Shown here: positions 20,137 through 29,891 of the stretch, piece after piece
Layout: every line of letters begins with the position of its first letter
Position numbering within the stretch: position 1 is the first letter of the stretch
Source: CAVQMC01 sp963713505
GTDB taxonomy: Bacteria; Bacteroidota; Ignavibacteria; Ignavibacteriales; Ignavibacteriaceae
NCBI GenBank assembly: GCA_963713505.1
Contig: CAVQMC010000004.1
Span: 124,001-188,000 of the forward strand
Direction: 5' to 3'
Length of the DNA: 64,000 nucleotides
Position numbers and translations under genes: made by a program
Notes under the pieces: generated by a model
Seen by the model: the letters and a program-made list of their open reading frames with translations, nothing else
Told to the model about the DNA's origin: nothing
Database searches by the model: none

Positions 20137-21715
20137 CTAATCAAGTAATATCTTTCTCAGGCTGTTTAATCCAGAGCGTATTTCATTTTCATTAAAAGCA
20201 GAATAACCTAATAATAATCCTGGTCCGTAAAAATTTTTTATTGAATACTCTGAAATTGCTCTAACAATTATATTGTTCTTTACAGCTTCAGCAGCTATTT
20301 TTTTATCATTAGTATTTTTAGGCAGCCAGGAAATTATATGCATCCCGGAGGCCGAAGGTTCGGCCCGCATAAATCCTTTAAAATTTTTATTTATTTCTTT
20401 GATTAAAAAATCTTGTCTGCTTTTATAAAGCAATCTCATTTTTCTTAAATGTTTGCTGAAGTAACCCTCCGAAATAAATTTTGATAAAATCATTTGTTCA
20501 AATATCGGGTTTTGCCTGTCCATTAAAGATTTTGCCGTTATAAAAGAATCAGCCATATCAGCATTTGGTAATACCAAATAACCTATACGAAGACTCGGAA
20601 ATAGTACCTTACTGAATGTCCCTAAATAAATAACTTTTCCAAATTGATCTAATCCTTGCAAAGAAGGAAGCGGATTTCCATAATACCGGAATTCACTATC
20701 ATAATCATCTTCTATAATCCAGCTGTTATTTTTTTCCGCAAACTGCAGAAGGTTTAATCGTCTGGCAATACTCATTGTGTGGCCAAGCGGAAATTGATGA
20801 GAAGGTGTGGTAAAAATTAAATTCGGTTTAGGATTATTTTTCTCAGAATGTATTATATCCAAACCCTCTTTGTCAAGCCGGCATGGATATATTTTCGCTC
20901 CGCCGAATGCAAGAGAAGCTCTGGCACTGTAATAACCGGGATCTTCAATCCATACAGTTGGATTTTTACCTGATTGTTTAGAGAAAACTCTTCCTATTAA
21001 ATCCAAACCTTGTTGTGTTCCGTTTACAATAATTATTTGATCGGCACTACAGTTTACTGCTCTATATGATTTCAAATATAAAGCAATCGCTTCTCTAAGT
21101 GGTTTATATCCCGCGGCATCACCATAACCCATTTGTTCACTAAATGAATTTAAAAAAACCTGGTTGGAAATCCTTTGCCATGTTTTAATTGGAAATTCAT
21201 CGAATGCAGGTATTCCATTTTGAAAGGGAATTATTTCATCAGCACTTCTAAATCTATATGTTAATTCGGGCGGACCAAGATTTTTATTTATTTCATTTTT
21301 AAATCTTGAATTCACATTCTTAATATTTTTAACATGACTTTCTTGAATCTCAACTTTTAAATTTTGTTTGCCTGGCTCCTCTTTTTTGCAATACAGATTT
21401 TAACTTTAAATCTTTAGGTGTCTTAGAACTGTAAAAAAAATTATCGGGAATTTCGCTTACAAAGGAACCGGCACCTCTTTTTTTATAAATATATCCTTCA
21501 ATCATTAATTGTTCAAAGGCCAAATCGACTGTATTCCTGGAAACTTTTAACGCCTGGGCAAGAGAACGGGTGCCGGGCAATTTCTGATCTTTATAAAATC
21601 TTCCTTCTAAAATTGCTTTACGAATAAGATTATATAATTGCTTATACAGAGGCACTTTTGATGAGAAATTAAATTTTAAAGATACTAACGGTATTTCCTC
21701 TAATTGACGCGGCAA
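20137..21715 (-). CDS. MocR/PdxR family transcription regulator (GntR helix-turn-helix plus aminotransferase domain; one frameshift)
   Basis: PLP-dependent regulator of about 525 residues after correction. The N-terminal GntR winged helix (about 10-80; LYKQLYNLIRKAILEG, LPGTRSLAQALKVSRNTVDLAFEQL) is joined to a class I aminotransferase fold (about 125-520) with EDDYDSEFRY and the PLP-lysine region YLGTFSKVLFPSLRIGYL. An extra A in the run at about 21382-21387 splits the frame; five A's give LQKEEPGKQNLKVEI and join the halves. The start is TTG at 21715, preceded by AAAAGG, since no ATG is available. A 35-nt direct-repeat element 41 bases upstream probably mediates autoregulation. The metabolic target is unknown; no pdx genes are adjacent. 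Confidence 0.85.
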
Positions 21716-21755
21716 GATTCTTAACCTTTTGTGCTATAATAATGCATTAAAATAA

Positions 21756-21790
21756 AGTGGCACTATAAAATATTAAATACTGGCTCTTTT
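21756..21790. promoter_or_regulatory. 35-nt direct-repeat element, copy 2 (candidate MocR operator)
   Basis: Same element as at 13806-13840 (33 of 35 identical), placed 41 bases before the MocR start codon. The half-site AAAGTGGCACTAT resembles, from memory, the AAAGTGG..CTA box reported for actinobacterial PdxR. Two TGGC half-sites 23 bp apart fit the direct-repeat mode of MocR binding. Function is inferred. Confidence 0.55.
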
Positions 21791-21907
21791 GTAAAGGAAA
21801 TGAGCTAAATAATGCATAATTGTGAAAGAAATAACTTTAGTATAAAAAATCTTCCAATTATAAAAATTTTTTTAATTGATGAATTTTTATATTAAGATTA
21901 AGAAAGG

Positions 21908-22273
21908 TTACTTCTCGTAACTTATTCTGGCTATTTTATATTTGGGATTATTTTCTCTGGACCTGCATTTAGTTGTAAAATTATATTCTTCTCCCGGAGC
22001 TAATTTACTAATAAAAACTTTCGCTGAATCTTTCCATAGTTTGTAAACAATATTTATATTCTTTACAGTATAATCTGCAGTGTTTTTTGCGACGCCGGTG
22101 AATACAGCAGCATAACCGGAAGGCGTAACGGAAGGATGTTCGTAATCCCAATCGGTAGATTTACTTACGGATAATTGTTCTTTTACTTGTATAACATTAT
22201 TTTCTTTTATGAAATTATCGTACACCAAATACCCGCCGACTACAAGAATTATAAGTATTAAAAATTTTTTCAT
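21908..22273 (-). CDS. Small membrane-anchored FxLYD-like protein
   Basis: Protein of 121 residues with an N-terminal signal anchor (KKFLILIILVVGGYLVYDNF) and a single beta-sandwich domain (about 45-120). The run AAVFTGVAKNTADYTVKNIN followed by LAPGEEYNFTTKC resembles FxLYD domains, extracytoplasmic modules of unknown function. It starts about 17 bases after the 22291-22716 gene stops and is probably co-transcribed with it and the SDR gene. No catalytic residues are evident. Confidence 0.6.
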   Translation of the reverse strand: MKKFLILIILVVGGYLVYDNFIKENNVIQVKEQLSVSKSTDWDYEHPSVTPSGYAAVFTGVAKNTADYTVKNINIVYKLWKDSAKVFISKLAPGEEYNFTTKCRSRENNPKYKIARISYEK

Positions 22274-22290
22274 ATAGAACCTTTCGTTTT

Positions 22291-22716
22291 CTAGTTAAAC
22301 ATTTTCAATAAATTTTTTCTGTAATTATTAAGATATAATTTTGAAAATCCCTGAAGTTTACGAAGTGAATAACAAAATGCATTTAAAATTGGAATTCTTA
22401 TATTTACCTTGATCGAATAAAAAACATCGATTTCGTTTTCTATATCATTTAAAGAAATATTTTTATTTGAATTTGAATTTTTTAATTCTTTATAAAATAT
22501 ATTGTAGCATACCGAATCTTTATAAATTATCGGTTTTTTTCCAAGAAGATGAAATCTTTCCAGCATATTAGATAAATAATTAATCTTAGAATCAATAACA
22601 TAAAATGAATTCCATACATTTCCGTTTTCATAACCTTTGGTTAAATTTTTATTTTCATTTTGTGCAAATGAATTTGAAATAAAAATCAAAACCAAAATCA
22701 AAAAATATTTTTTCAT
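22291..22716 (-). CDS. Small exported protein of unknown function
   Basis: Protein of 141 residues, not recognised. A cleavable signal peptide (KKYFLILVLIFISNSFAQ) is followed by an Asn- and Lys-rich, mostly helical body with two Cys (about 70 and 115) that might form a disulfide. The start ATG overlaps the stop of the SDR gene by four bases, so the two are translationally coupled. Function cannot be assigned. Confidence 0.55.
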   Translation of the reverse strand: MKKYFLILVLIFISNSFAQNENKNLTKGYENGNVWNSFYVIDSKINYLSNMLERFHLLGKKPIIYKDSVCYNIFYKELKNSNSNKNISLNDIENEIDVFYSIKVNIRIPILNAFCYSLRKLQGFSKLYLNNYRKNLLKMFN

Positions 22717-23498
22717 TGTTCTTTTACCTTGCCGCTTTTTTCTGCTTGTAATAAGGCAAACCGGTCGAATAAAAAATTAGGAATTATCTTAATTATTTTT
22801 GAACCAAGCACAATCGGAAATGGGAACTGGATTATTTTCTTTTCTTTTTTTATCCCTTTTATAATTTTTTTAGCCGCTTTTTTAACATCCATCAAGAACG
22901 GCATATAAAATTCATTTTTATCTGTCATAGAGGTTTTTACAAACCCGGGTTTCACCGTTAATATTTTTATATTAAGCGGACTTAATTCCACTCTTAAACT
23001 TTCCAGCATTTTACTGGCAGCAGCCTTGCTTGCTGTGTAAAACGCACTGCGAGGAAATCCTCGACTATCTGCCAAACTTGAAACACCAACAATCATTCCG
23101 CTTTTATTTTTTAAAAAATCGGGCAATAATTCTTCAATACAGTAAATCATTCCCATTACATTTACATCAAAAATATTTTTACCTAAATCCGAATTAAAAT
23201 TTACTGCTTCCATTCTGCAGCTTGTTCCGGAATTTAGAATTGCGATATCTATTTTATCTGTTTTATTTTTTATGATTTCAAATGCCTGTTTAACTTCTTC
23301 TTTTTTAGAAACATCGCATTTAAATGTAAAAATATTGCTGCCGGAATTTTTAAGTTTTTCGGCTAATTCATCCAATACATTTTTTCTTCTTGCCAAAAGA
23401 AAAAGTCTGTTTTTTCCTTTAGCTAAATATTTTGCTAGTTCATATCCAATTCCGCTTGAAGCACCCGTAATTAAAATTGATTTATTTTTTAATTCCAT
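22713..23498 (-). CDS. Short-chain dehydrogenase/reductase (SDR)
   Basis: Classical SDR of 261 residues. It shows the nucleotide-binding TGASSGIGYELAK (about 11-23), the NSGTS equivalent of the NNAG motif, the catalytic Ser in VGVSSLAD and the catalytic YTASKAAASK (Tyr and Lys). The C-terminal segment (FPFPIVLGSKIIKIIPNFLF) is hydrophobic and may associate with membrane, as in lipid-acting SDRs of the DltE/SadH type. Substrate is unknown. It is the first gene of a three-gene minus-strand unit with two small exported proteins. Confidence 0.85.
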   Translation of the reverse strand: MELKNKSILITGASSGIGYELAKYLAKGKNRLFLLARRKNVLDELAEKLKNSGSNIFTFKCDVSKKEEVKQAFEIIKNKTDKIDIAILNSGTSCRMEAVNFNSDLGKNIFDVNVMGMIYCIEELLPDFLKNKSGMIVGVSSLADSRGFPRSAFYTASKAAASKMLESLRVELSPLNIKILTVKPGFVKTSMTDKNEFYMPFLMDVKKAAKKIIKGIKKEKKIIQFPFPIVLGSKIIKIIPNFLFDRFALLQAEKSGKVKEQ

Positions 23499-23705
23499 TA
23501 TTTTGAATCTTTATAAAGATTTAATTGGTATAAAATAATCAATCTTAAATTTATTTTATACTTTAACTTGAAATAAGAAATAATAAGGTTATTTTATCTT
23601 TATTTCATTATTTTCATTTGTTGAGGAAATTTTAGTTTCAAACGGAAGAATTTAAACTTTTGTATTAATTGACAATTTGTTATCTTTTCATCAAAAATTA
23701 TTCCA

Positions 23706-24275
23706 ATGTTTGTTAACGATACAATACCAATAGAAGCTGTGATTGTAAGGCCGGAAATAATTGATGCTCCATTTGCATGCGATTTGATAAAATGTAAAGG
23801 TGCTTGCTGTACGCTCGAAAGTCCGTACGGTGCCCCGGTAACAAATGAAGAAGTTGAGAAAATAGGCCAAATTCTAAATATTGTAAAGGAAAATTTACCT
23901 AAAAGACATATTGAAGAAATTGAAGAAAATGGATATTTTGAAGAGAAAGATGGCGAACTTTTATTAAGAAGTGTTAATAATAAAGCCTGTGTTTTTGTTT
24001 ATTATGAAGGTGAAATTGCTAAGTGCGGAATTGAAAAAACTTATTTAGAAGGTAAAGTAAATTTCCGCAAACCAATCTCCTGCCATTTATTCCCAATTAG
24101 GGTTTCAAAATTCGGCGGAGATGTTTTAAGATATGAAAAAATAAAAGAATGCAGTCCGGCAATTGAAAACGGAAAATCAAAAAATCTAGTTATAGCAGAA
24201 TTTTGCAGAGACTCTTTAATTAGATTGTATGGAAGTAAATGGTATTCAAAATTAGTCGAAAAGATCGGTAAGTAA
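23706..24275 (+). CDS. DUF3109 family cysteine-cluster protein
   Basis: Soluble protein of 189 residues. It carries conserved cysteines in CDLIKCKGACCTLE (about 25-38), a Cys in NKACVF, a Cys in IAKCGIE, then SCHLFPIR and later IKECSPA and AEFCRDS. This spacing is the DUF3109 (YkgJ-like) cluster, thought to bind zinc or an iron-sulfur centre. It is common in Bacteroidota and its function is unknown. It opens a plus-strand run with rpoN only two bases downstream, so it is probably co-translated with the sigma factor. Confidence 0.8.
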   Translation: MFVNDTIPIEAVIVRPEIIDAPFACDLIKCKGACCTLESPYGAPVTNEEVEKIGQILNIVKENLPKRHIEEIEENGYFEEKDGELLLRSVNNKACVFVYYEGEIAKCGIEKTYLEGKVNFRKPISCHLFPIRVSKFGGDVLRYEKIKECSPAIENGKSKNLVIAEFCRDSLIRLYGSKWYSKLVEKIGK

Positions 24276-24277
24276 AA

Positions 24278-25720
24278 ATGTTATCATTAAATCAAAGATT
24301 ATCTCAACAGCAAAAACTTTCTCCTCAGCAGATTCAATACCAGAAACTGCTGCAGTTAAATACGCTTGCACTTGAACAAAGAATTAAAACCGAACTTGAG
24401 CTGAATCCTATTCTGGAAGAAGTTCCTCTGGAAGAAATGGAAATGTCTCAGGAAAAAGAAAAAGATGACGGTGAATCGGATGATTTTGAAGAAAAAGAAA
24501 ATGATGAATTCGAACTAGAAGATTTCATGAATGATTATGAATACGACAGCGATAATGTTAATAGAAGTAAAGATGATGAAATTTACCAGCCGTTAGCTCC
24601 GGCAAGAGAAAGTTTAAATGAACATATTTTGAATCAGTTAAGATTATTAAATCTCGATGAAAATTTATCGGCTCTCGGTGAAGAAATAGTAGGCAATTTA
24701 GATCAAGACGGATATTTAAAAAGAAGTTTGGAAGATATTGTAAACGAACTTAACATGTTCGATCATATTGAAGTTTCCATGGAAGAAGCTGAAAGTCTAT
24801 TAAAAAGAATTCAAACTTTCGATCCGATAGGAATCGGCGCCAGAGATTTAAAGGAATGTCTTTTAGTTCAATTGAGAAATCTAAATTTCGATCCTTATTT
24901 TTCTTATTTAGCAGAACAATTGTTAAATAATTACTATGATGATTTTACAAAGAGACGTTTTGAAGCAATCAAACAAAAAATGAATTTAACCGATGAAAGT
25001 TTAAAAGCAACAGTCGATTTAATTCAGCATTTAAATCCCAAACCGGGCGAAGGAAATATAGATTCGGTTGAACTTAATCAAATATCGCCTGATTTTATCA
25101 TAGAAAAAGTTGATGATAATTTTGTCATCACTTTAAATGATAAAAGCATGCCTTCAGTTACAATAAGCAGAACATATTTGGAAATGTTCGATTCAAATAA
25201 AAAGACAAAGAAAAATCCAAGGGAAAAAGAAACTTATAAATTTCTAAGAGAAAAATTTGAATCTGCAAAATGGTTTATTGCATGTATACAGCAGAGACGC
25301 GAAACTTTAATGAAAATTATGCGTGCAATACTGGAAAGACAATATGAATTTTTTGACAAAGGTGCAAAGTTCTTAAGACCCATGATCTATAAAGATATTG
25401 CAGACGAAATCCAGATGGATATTTCCACAATAAGCCGTGTTGTAAACGGAAAGTATGTTCAGAGTCCGATGGGAATCCACGAACTAAAATATTTTTTCAG
25501 TGAAGGTTTGACAACCGATTCCGGCGAAGAAGTTTCAAATAAACATATAAAAGAAAGACTTAAAGAAATTATTGATAAGGAAAATAAGAAATCACCATAC
25601 AGCGACGACAAATTAGCAGAAATAATTAATAGCGAAGGAATACATATAGCCAGAAGAACTGTTGCCAAATACCGCGAACAATTGAAAATTCCGGTTGCAA
25701 GGCTGCGCAAAGAAATTTGA
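24278..25720 (+). CDS. rpoN: RNA polymerase sigma-54 factor RpoN
   Basis: Alternative sigma factor of 480 residues for enhancer-dependent promoters with -24/-12 elements. The Gln/Leu-rich region I (LSPQQIQYQKLLQLNTLALEQRI) is followed by an acidic region II (about 50-95), the core-binding domain (LDQDGYL, DPIGIGARDLKECL), the helix-turn-helix (YKDIADEIQMDISTISRVVN) and the RpoN box (ARRTVAKYRE). All parts are intact. The partner AAA+ activators are not in the window. It lies in an operon-like run with DUF3109 upstream and a methyltransferase-like gene one base downstream. Confidence 0.95.
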   Translation: MLSLNQRLSQQQKLSPQQIQYQKLLQLNTLALEQRIKTELELNPILEEVPLEEMEMSQEKEKDDGESDDFEEKENDEFELEDFMNDYEYDSDNVNRSKDDEIYQPLAPARESLNEHILNQLRLLNLDENLSALGEEIVGNLDQDGYLKRSLEDIVNELNMFDHIEVSMEEAESLLKRIQTFDPIGIGARDLKECLLVQLRNLNFDPYFSYLAEQLLNNYYDDFTKRRFEAIKQKMNLTDESLKATVDLIQHLNPKPGEGNIDSVELNQISPDFIIEKVDDNFVITLNDKSMPSVTISRTYLEMFDSNKKTKKNPREKETYKFLREKFESAKWFIACIQQRRETLMKIMRAILERQYEFFDKGAKFLRPMIYKDIADEIQMDISTISRVVNGKYVQSPMGIHELKYFFSEGLTTDSGEEVSNKHIKERLKEIIDKENKKSPYSDDKLAEIINSEGIHIARRTVAKYREQLKIPVARLRKEI

Positions 25721-25721
25721 C

Positions 25722-26375
25722 ATGTTTGAATATGTAGTTGATATTTTTGAAATATTTTTACTTTTCGGAATATTCGGATTTGTACATTCCTATTTAGCAT
25801 CAAATAAAGTAAAGAAAATTCTAACCGAAAACTTCGGCGATCTCATTGCCTTCTATAGAATGCTTTATATAATCATTTCTTTGGTTTCTTTATACTTTAT
25901 TTATGATATTCTGCCGAGACCCCACTTAATAATATACGATCTTCAAAACCCTTATGATTTATTAATATTAATTCCTCAGTTTCTTGGTTTGGTCGGGTTT
26001 TTCTGGACATTAAAATATTTTTGCGTTAAAGAATTTCTAGGGATCAACCAAATTATTAGATGGAAAAACAAGCAGTATCATACTGAAGAATTGGATGAAG
26101 AACTAACTTTAAGAATTGAAGGACCTTACAAATATATAAGACACCCGCTTTATTTCTTTTCTATTATATTTTTGATGTTCAGACCGGAAATGGATTTGTT
26201 TTATTTAACAATTTTTATCTGCGCTGTTCTATATTTTTACATTGGTTCTATTTACGAAGAAAGGAAGTTAGTTAAAAAGTTTGGGGAGGAATACGAAAAC
26301 TATCAGAAATTAGTTCCAAGATTAATTCCTCGCAAGCCTTTTAATCCTTATAAAACGGAAGAAAGTATTACATAG
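25722..26375 (+). CDS. Isoprenylcysteine carboxyl methyltransferase-like membrane protein
   Basis: Integral membrane protein of 217 residues starting at ATG 25722, one base after the rpoN stop. Membrane segments lie at about 5-25, 43-62, 75-95 and 140-170. The signature GPYKYIRHPLYFF, with EERKLVKKFGEEYENYQKLVPRLIP near the end, matches the ICMT/PEMT-type methyltransferases and NnrU relatives that use SAM at the membrane. The true acceptor (a lipid or a modified cysteine) is unknown, since bacteria lack prenylated CaaX proteins. Confidence 0.75.
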   Translation: MFEYVVDIFEIFLLFGIFGFVHSYLASNKVKKILTENFGDLIAFYRMLYIIISLVSLYFIYDILPRPHLIIYDLQNPYDLLILIPQFLGLVGFFWTLKYFCVKEFLGINQIIRWKNKQYHTEELDEELTLRIEGPYKYIRHPLYFFSIIFLMFRPEMDLFYLTIFICAVLYFYIGSIYEERKLVKKFGEEYENYQKLVPRLIPRKPFNPYKTEESIT

Positions 26376-26401
26376 AAATTTAACAGGAGATTTTTAAATT
26401 A

Positions 26402-26944
26402 ATGGAAAATAAAATTAAAGCTACAACTATTTTAGGCGTTGTTCATAATGGTAAAGCTGCTTTGGGCGGCGACGGTCAGGTAACTTTGGGCAACACTGTT
26501 ATGAAGCACAATGCAATGAAAATTAGAAAAGTAGCAAACGGAAAAGTAATTTGCGGATTTGCAGGAGCATCTGCAGATGCATTTACTTTAATGGAAAGAT
26601 TTGAAGACAAATTGGAACAATACCGCGGAAACGTTCAAAGAGCTGCGGTAGAATTAGCAAAAGAATGGAGAACAGATAAATATTTAAGAAAATTAGAAGC
26701 AATGATTGCTGTTGTAACAGAAGACAGCGCTTTGGTTATTTCCGGAAACGGAGATGTAATTGAACCGGATGATCAAATTGTGGCAATAGGTTCCGGCGGA
26801 ATGTATGCTTTATCTGCAGCAAAAATGCTGAAAAAGTACAGTAAACTTTCTGCTCCGGAAATTGTTAAAGAAGCATTGCTCACTGCATCGGAAATTTGCA
26901 TTTATACAAACGATAAAATAAATGTTGAAGTAATTGAAAAATAA
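26402..26944 (+). CDS. hslV: ATP-dependent protease subunit HslV
   Basis: Proteasome-like threonine protease of 180 residues that forms the dodecameric core of the HslUV (ClpYQ) complex. The mature N-terminal Thr is expected in ATTILGVVHNGK (about residue 8), after removal of a short propeptide. GGDGQVTLGNTVMK, the region GSGGMYALSAAKML and Lys and Arg positions are typical. ATG 26402 is preceded by AGGAG. It sits immediately before hslU, as in most genomes. Confidence 0.95.
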   Translation: MENKIKATTILGVVHNGKAALGGDGQVTLGNTVMKHNAMKIRKVANGKVICGFAGASADAFTLMERFEDKLEQYRGNVQRAAVELAKEWRTDKYLRKLEAMIAVVTEDSALVISGNGDVIEPDDQIVAIGSGGMYALSAAKMLKKYSKLSAPEIVKEALLTASEICIYTNDKINVEVIEK

Positions 26945-26960
26945 ATAACCGAGTTTTATT

Positions 26961-28339
26961 ATGAAAAAAATTGAAATGAAAGAATTAACCCCAACTCAAA
27001 TTGTAAATGAATTGGATAGTTATATAGTTGGACAAACTGAGGCCAAAAGAGCTGTTGCTATTGCTCTCAGAAACAGGTGGAGAAGGCAGCAGGTTGAAGG
27101 TAATCTTAAAGAAGAAATTCTTCCTAATAATATAATATCTAATTGGACCTACAGGAGTTGGTAAAACAGAAATTGCAAGAAGGCTTGCAAAATTAGCACA
27201 GGCTCCGTTCATAAAAGTTGAAGCTTCAAAATATACCGAAGTTGGTTATGTCGGAAGAGATGTTGAATCGATGATAAGAGATTTAACAGATATTTCCGTT
27301 AATATGGTTAAGTCAGAAAAAACAAAAGAAGTTCAATCAAAAGCTGAAAATCTTGCAGAGGAAAAGATATTAGATATACTTATTCCTCCGGTTAAAAAGC
27401 CTGTTCATGCCGGTGATAATTCCGAAACTGAGGTTAATAACGAAGCTGTTCAGAATGAAAAAACACGCGAGTGGATGAAAGTTAAATTGAAAAATGGTGA
27501 ACTCGACGATAAAATGATTGAGTTCGATTCTTCTTCTCAAGGCGGAGTGGGAATGCAGGTTTTAGGACCTTTTGGTTTGGATGATATGGGAATCAATATT
27601 CAGGAAATTATGGGCAATATGATGCCTAAAAAGAAAAAGAAAAGAAAAACTACTATTGCAGAAGCAAGAAATATTATTACTCAGGAAGAAGCTCAAAAAT
27701 TAATTGATATGGATGCCGTTCAGAAAGAAGCAATTGAAAGAGTGCAGAACTCCGGAATTGTTTTTATTGATGAAATTGATAAAGTAGCCGGCGGAAATAA
27801 ATCGCAAGGTCCGGATGTTTCACGGGAAGGAGTTCAGAGAGATCTTCTTCCGATAGTCGAAGGTTCAAACGTAAATACAAAATATGGTGTTGTAAAAACA
27901 GATCATATCTTATTTATAGCTTCAGGGGCATTTCATACTGCAAAACCATCTGATTTAATTCCTGAGCTTCAAGGAAGATTTCCTATTCGTGTTGAATTAA
28001 AAAGTTTAACTGAAGATGATTTTATATTAATATCTGAAAACTCCTCAAAATGCTCTGCTCAAACAATACATTGCATTACTTGAAACTGAAGGAGTAAAAT
28101 TGGAATTCACTGATGATGGAATTGAACAGATTGCCAGAGTTGCCTCGGAAGTGAACGAACAAGTTGAAAATATTGGTGCACGAAGACTTCACACCATTTT
28201 AACAACATTATTGGATGAAATTCTTTTTGATGTACCGGATAAAGTCCCTTCTAAAAAAGTAAAAATAAACGGAGATATAGTTAGGGAAAAACTGGATAGT
28301 ATTGTTAAGAATAGAGATTTAAGTAAATATATTCTATAA
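26961..28339 (+). CDS. hslU: HslU ATPase subunit of HslUV (two single-base insertions)
   Basis: AAA+ unfoldase that feeds HslV. Corrected length is 458 residues, normal for the family. The N-terminus is canonical (LTPTQIVNELDSYIVGQTEAKR). One extra T at about 27138 breaks the Walker A region; without it the frame reads IILIGPTGVGKTE. One extra A at about 28040 breaks the sensor region; without it the frame reads ETPQNALLKQYIALLETEG. Walker B (GIVFIDEIDK) and the C-terminal QVENIGARRLHTILTTLLDEIL, which docks into HslV, are intact. Because HslV is intact and both breaks are single inserted bases, sequencing error is more likely than loss. Confidence 0.93.
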
Positions 28340-28357
28340 AAAATATTTTTTTGCTGA

Positions 28358-28391
28358 ATGCCGGTTTGAATTAAAACAGACCGGTATTTTT
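28358..28391. terminator. Terminator after hslU
   Basis: ATGCCGGT (28358-28365) pairs with ACCGGTAT (28380-28387), with one G-T wobble, and runs into TTTTATTT. It overlaps the end of the convergent DUF5522 gene, so it may serve both strands. Confidence 0.65.
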
Positions 28392-28607
28392 ATTTCCTCT
28401 AAAAGGACAATGTCTGCATCCGCTGCCGCAGCAGAAACCTTTCTTAAACAAACAGTATGCTGTGAACACCATATATCCTGTTTCCGGATCTTTATAAAAA
28501 TCTTCATCGTTTTCGATTGCATCTTTATGTTTCTCCATAATCTCATCGAACATGGGAAAATCAATTTGCAATTTGGTGATATTATAAAAGTTAGCTTTAT
28601 TCATCAA
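28371..28607 (-). CDS. DUF5522 cysteine-rich small protein
   Basis: Soluble protein of 78 residues. The segment YMVFTAYCLFKKGFCCGSGC, followed directly by RHCPF, is the DUF5522 signature, with five Cys and a His probably binding metal. Homologues are widespread in Bacteroidota and are also found fused to or near other proteins; the role is unknown. The start is ATG 28607 or the next codon. It converges on hslU and shares its terminator region. Confidence 0.8.
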   Translation of the reverse strand: MMNKANFYNITKLQIDFPMFDEIMEKHKDAIENDEDFYKDPETGYMVFTAYCLFKKGFCCGSGCRHCPFRGNKNTGLF

Positions 28608-28974
28608 AGAATCAGTGTAAATAATTAATATTTGTTAACAAATTTTAATTAACTAAAAATAATAATTACTTTTAATTTTATTTACCATCTATTCATCATT
28701 TATATAAACCGTTGTTCATAAATAAATGCAGGCCGCCATATTATTTTTGGGGGGAGAAATTACTTTTAATATTTTAGTATTAGTTAAATTAAAGTTTTTT
28801 CCGAAACATGCATATTAAAAATAAAAAACTGATCAATTAATTATTCGCATATGTAGTTTTCATTGATCAAAATGTAAGTATCACACTTAAAAATTATTTA
28901 TTAACATATTTTTATTCCGGCATTAAGATTGAATAAGAATACTGAATATGTTAAGTGTTTATTGGAGACGCAAA
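28608..28974. other. Intergenic, about 367 bp, AT-rich
   Basis: I see no gene. TGATCAAT and ATTGATCA form an exact 8-bp inverted repeat about 22 bases apart near 28830-28870, possibly an operator. A run of six G's near 28750 is unusual here. Both flanking genes point away from the region, so it should hold two promoters. Confidence 0.5.
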
Positions 28975-29865
28975 ATGATAAAAAAAATACTCCTTGTTAC
29001 ATTATTTTTACTATTACCTGCCGCATCAGTTTTTTCTCAGGATTCAACAAAACATCATCACTGGAGCTGGGAAAAGTTTAAAAAGGAAATGAATTTATTC
29101 AAACAAGATATGAAACAAGTACCCACCGTTTCTTTAAGTTACGGAATTTCAAATATCGACAGGAAAGACATAGACAGTAAATTTGCAAATCCCGGTTTGA
29201 TGGAATTAAAACTCGGATACACATCTGAAAAAGAAAAATCTTTTTTATCCCATATAATAAGGTACAATTTTAATTATCTATATCTGGATGATTTTGACAA
29301 CAGTTTATCCTTTAACTCATCTTCAGGTAAAGATAAAATTAGAACTAATATGTGGCGGTTTGGTGTAGGGTTCTCAAGCGGTTACGGTTATAGGCTGGGA
29401 ACATCAGGGGCAGCTATCATTCCATACTTTACAACCGGATTGGATTGGTCGAGAGCTCATTTTAAAGATGCGCCTGTTAATCAATCCGATTACGAAATCC
29501 TGAACATGTATCATAATAAATTTAAATTCGGTACAAGTGCTGAAAGCGGTTTAAGAATTAATTTCAATCGGCTCATCGCCCTTGACGCAAGTTATCAAAG
29601 ATCAATAGTATTTCAAAAACATTTATTCTGGAAATGGGCCGGCAGTGCAATGATTGAATTAGTCGGACAAGGATTGCTTGAAGAATTTATTGGTAATATA
29701 GCCGATACTTCTCCGGATATTGCACCAATCGTAAGTATTATTCTGAAGAGCGGTTTAGCTTATGGTTTATATGAGTTGAGGCTGGATAAAATGAATTGGC
29801 CGTTTAATTCTGAACCTCCTCTTTCATTTGATCAGGTAAAAGTTGGTTTAACATTTAATTTTTAA
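28975..29865 (+). CDS. Outer-membrane beta-barrel-like protein of unknown function
   Basis: Exported protein of 296 residues. ATG 28975, behind GGAG, begins a clear signal peptide (LLVTLFLLLPAASVFSQ); an in-frame ATG at 28948 would add nine residues before it. After a charged His/Trp-rich helix (about 25-50) the body alternates hydrophobic and polar residues in strands (VSLSYGISNIDRK, GVGFSSGYGYRLG, FTTGLDWSRA) and ends in VKVGLTFNF, with the terminal Phe expected for BAM-inserted barrels. Ligand or role unknown. A terminator follows at 29892. Confidence 0.65.
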   Translation: MIKKILLVTLFLLLPAASVFSQDSTKHHHWSWEKFKKEMNLFKQDMKQVPTVSLSYGISNIDRKDIDSKFANPGLMELKLGYTSEKEKSFLSHIIRYNFNYLYLDDFDNSLSFNSSSGKDKIRTNMWRFGVGFSSGYGYRLGTSGAAIIPYFTTGLDWSRAHFKDAPVNQSDYEILNMYHNKFKFGTSAESGLRINFNRLIALDASYQRSIVFQKHLFWKWAGSAMIELVGQGLLEEFIGNIADTSPDIAPIVSIILKSGLAYGLYELRLDKMNWPFNSEPPLSFDQVKVGLTFNF

Positions 29866-29891
29866 TTTTGCTCTGAAAGGAGCACGAGGTG

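Noticed and set aside
27138..28040. Programmed ribosomal frameshifting in hslU
   Set aside because: The sites are unrelated to each other, have no slippery heptamer with downstream structure, and match the genome-wide extra-base pattern.
28410..28628. 72-residue frame opposite the DUF5522 gene
   Set aside because: It is the antisense shadow of a recognised Cys-rich protein.
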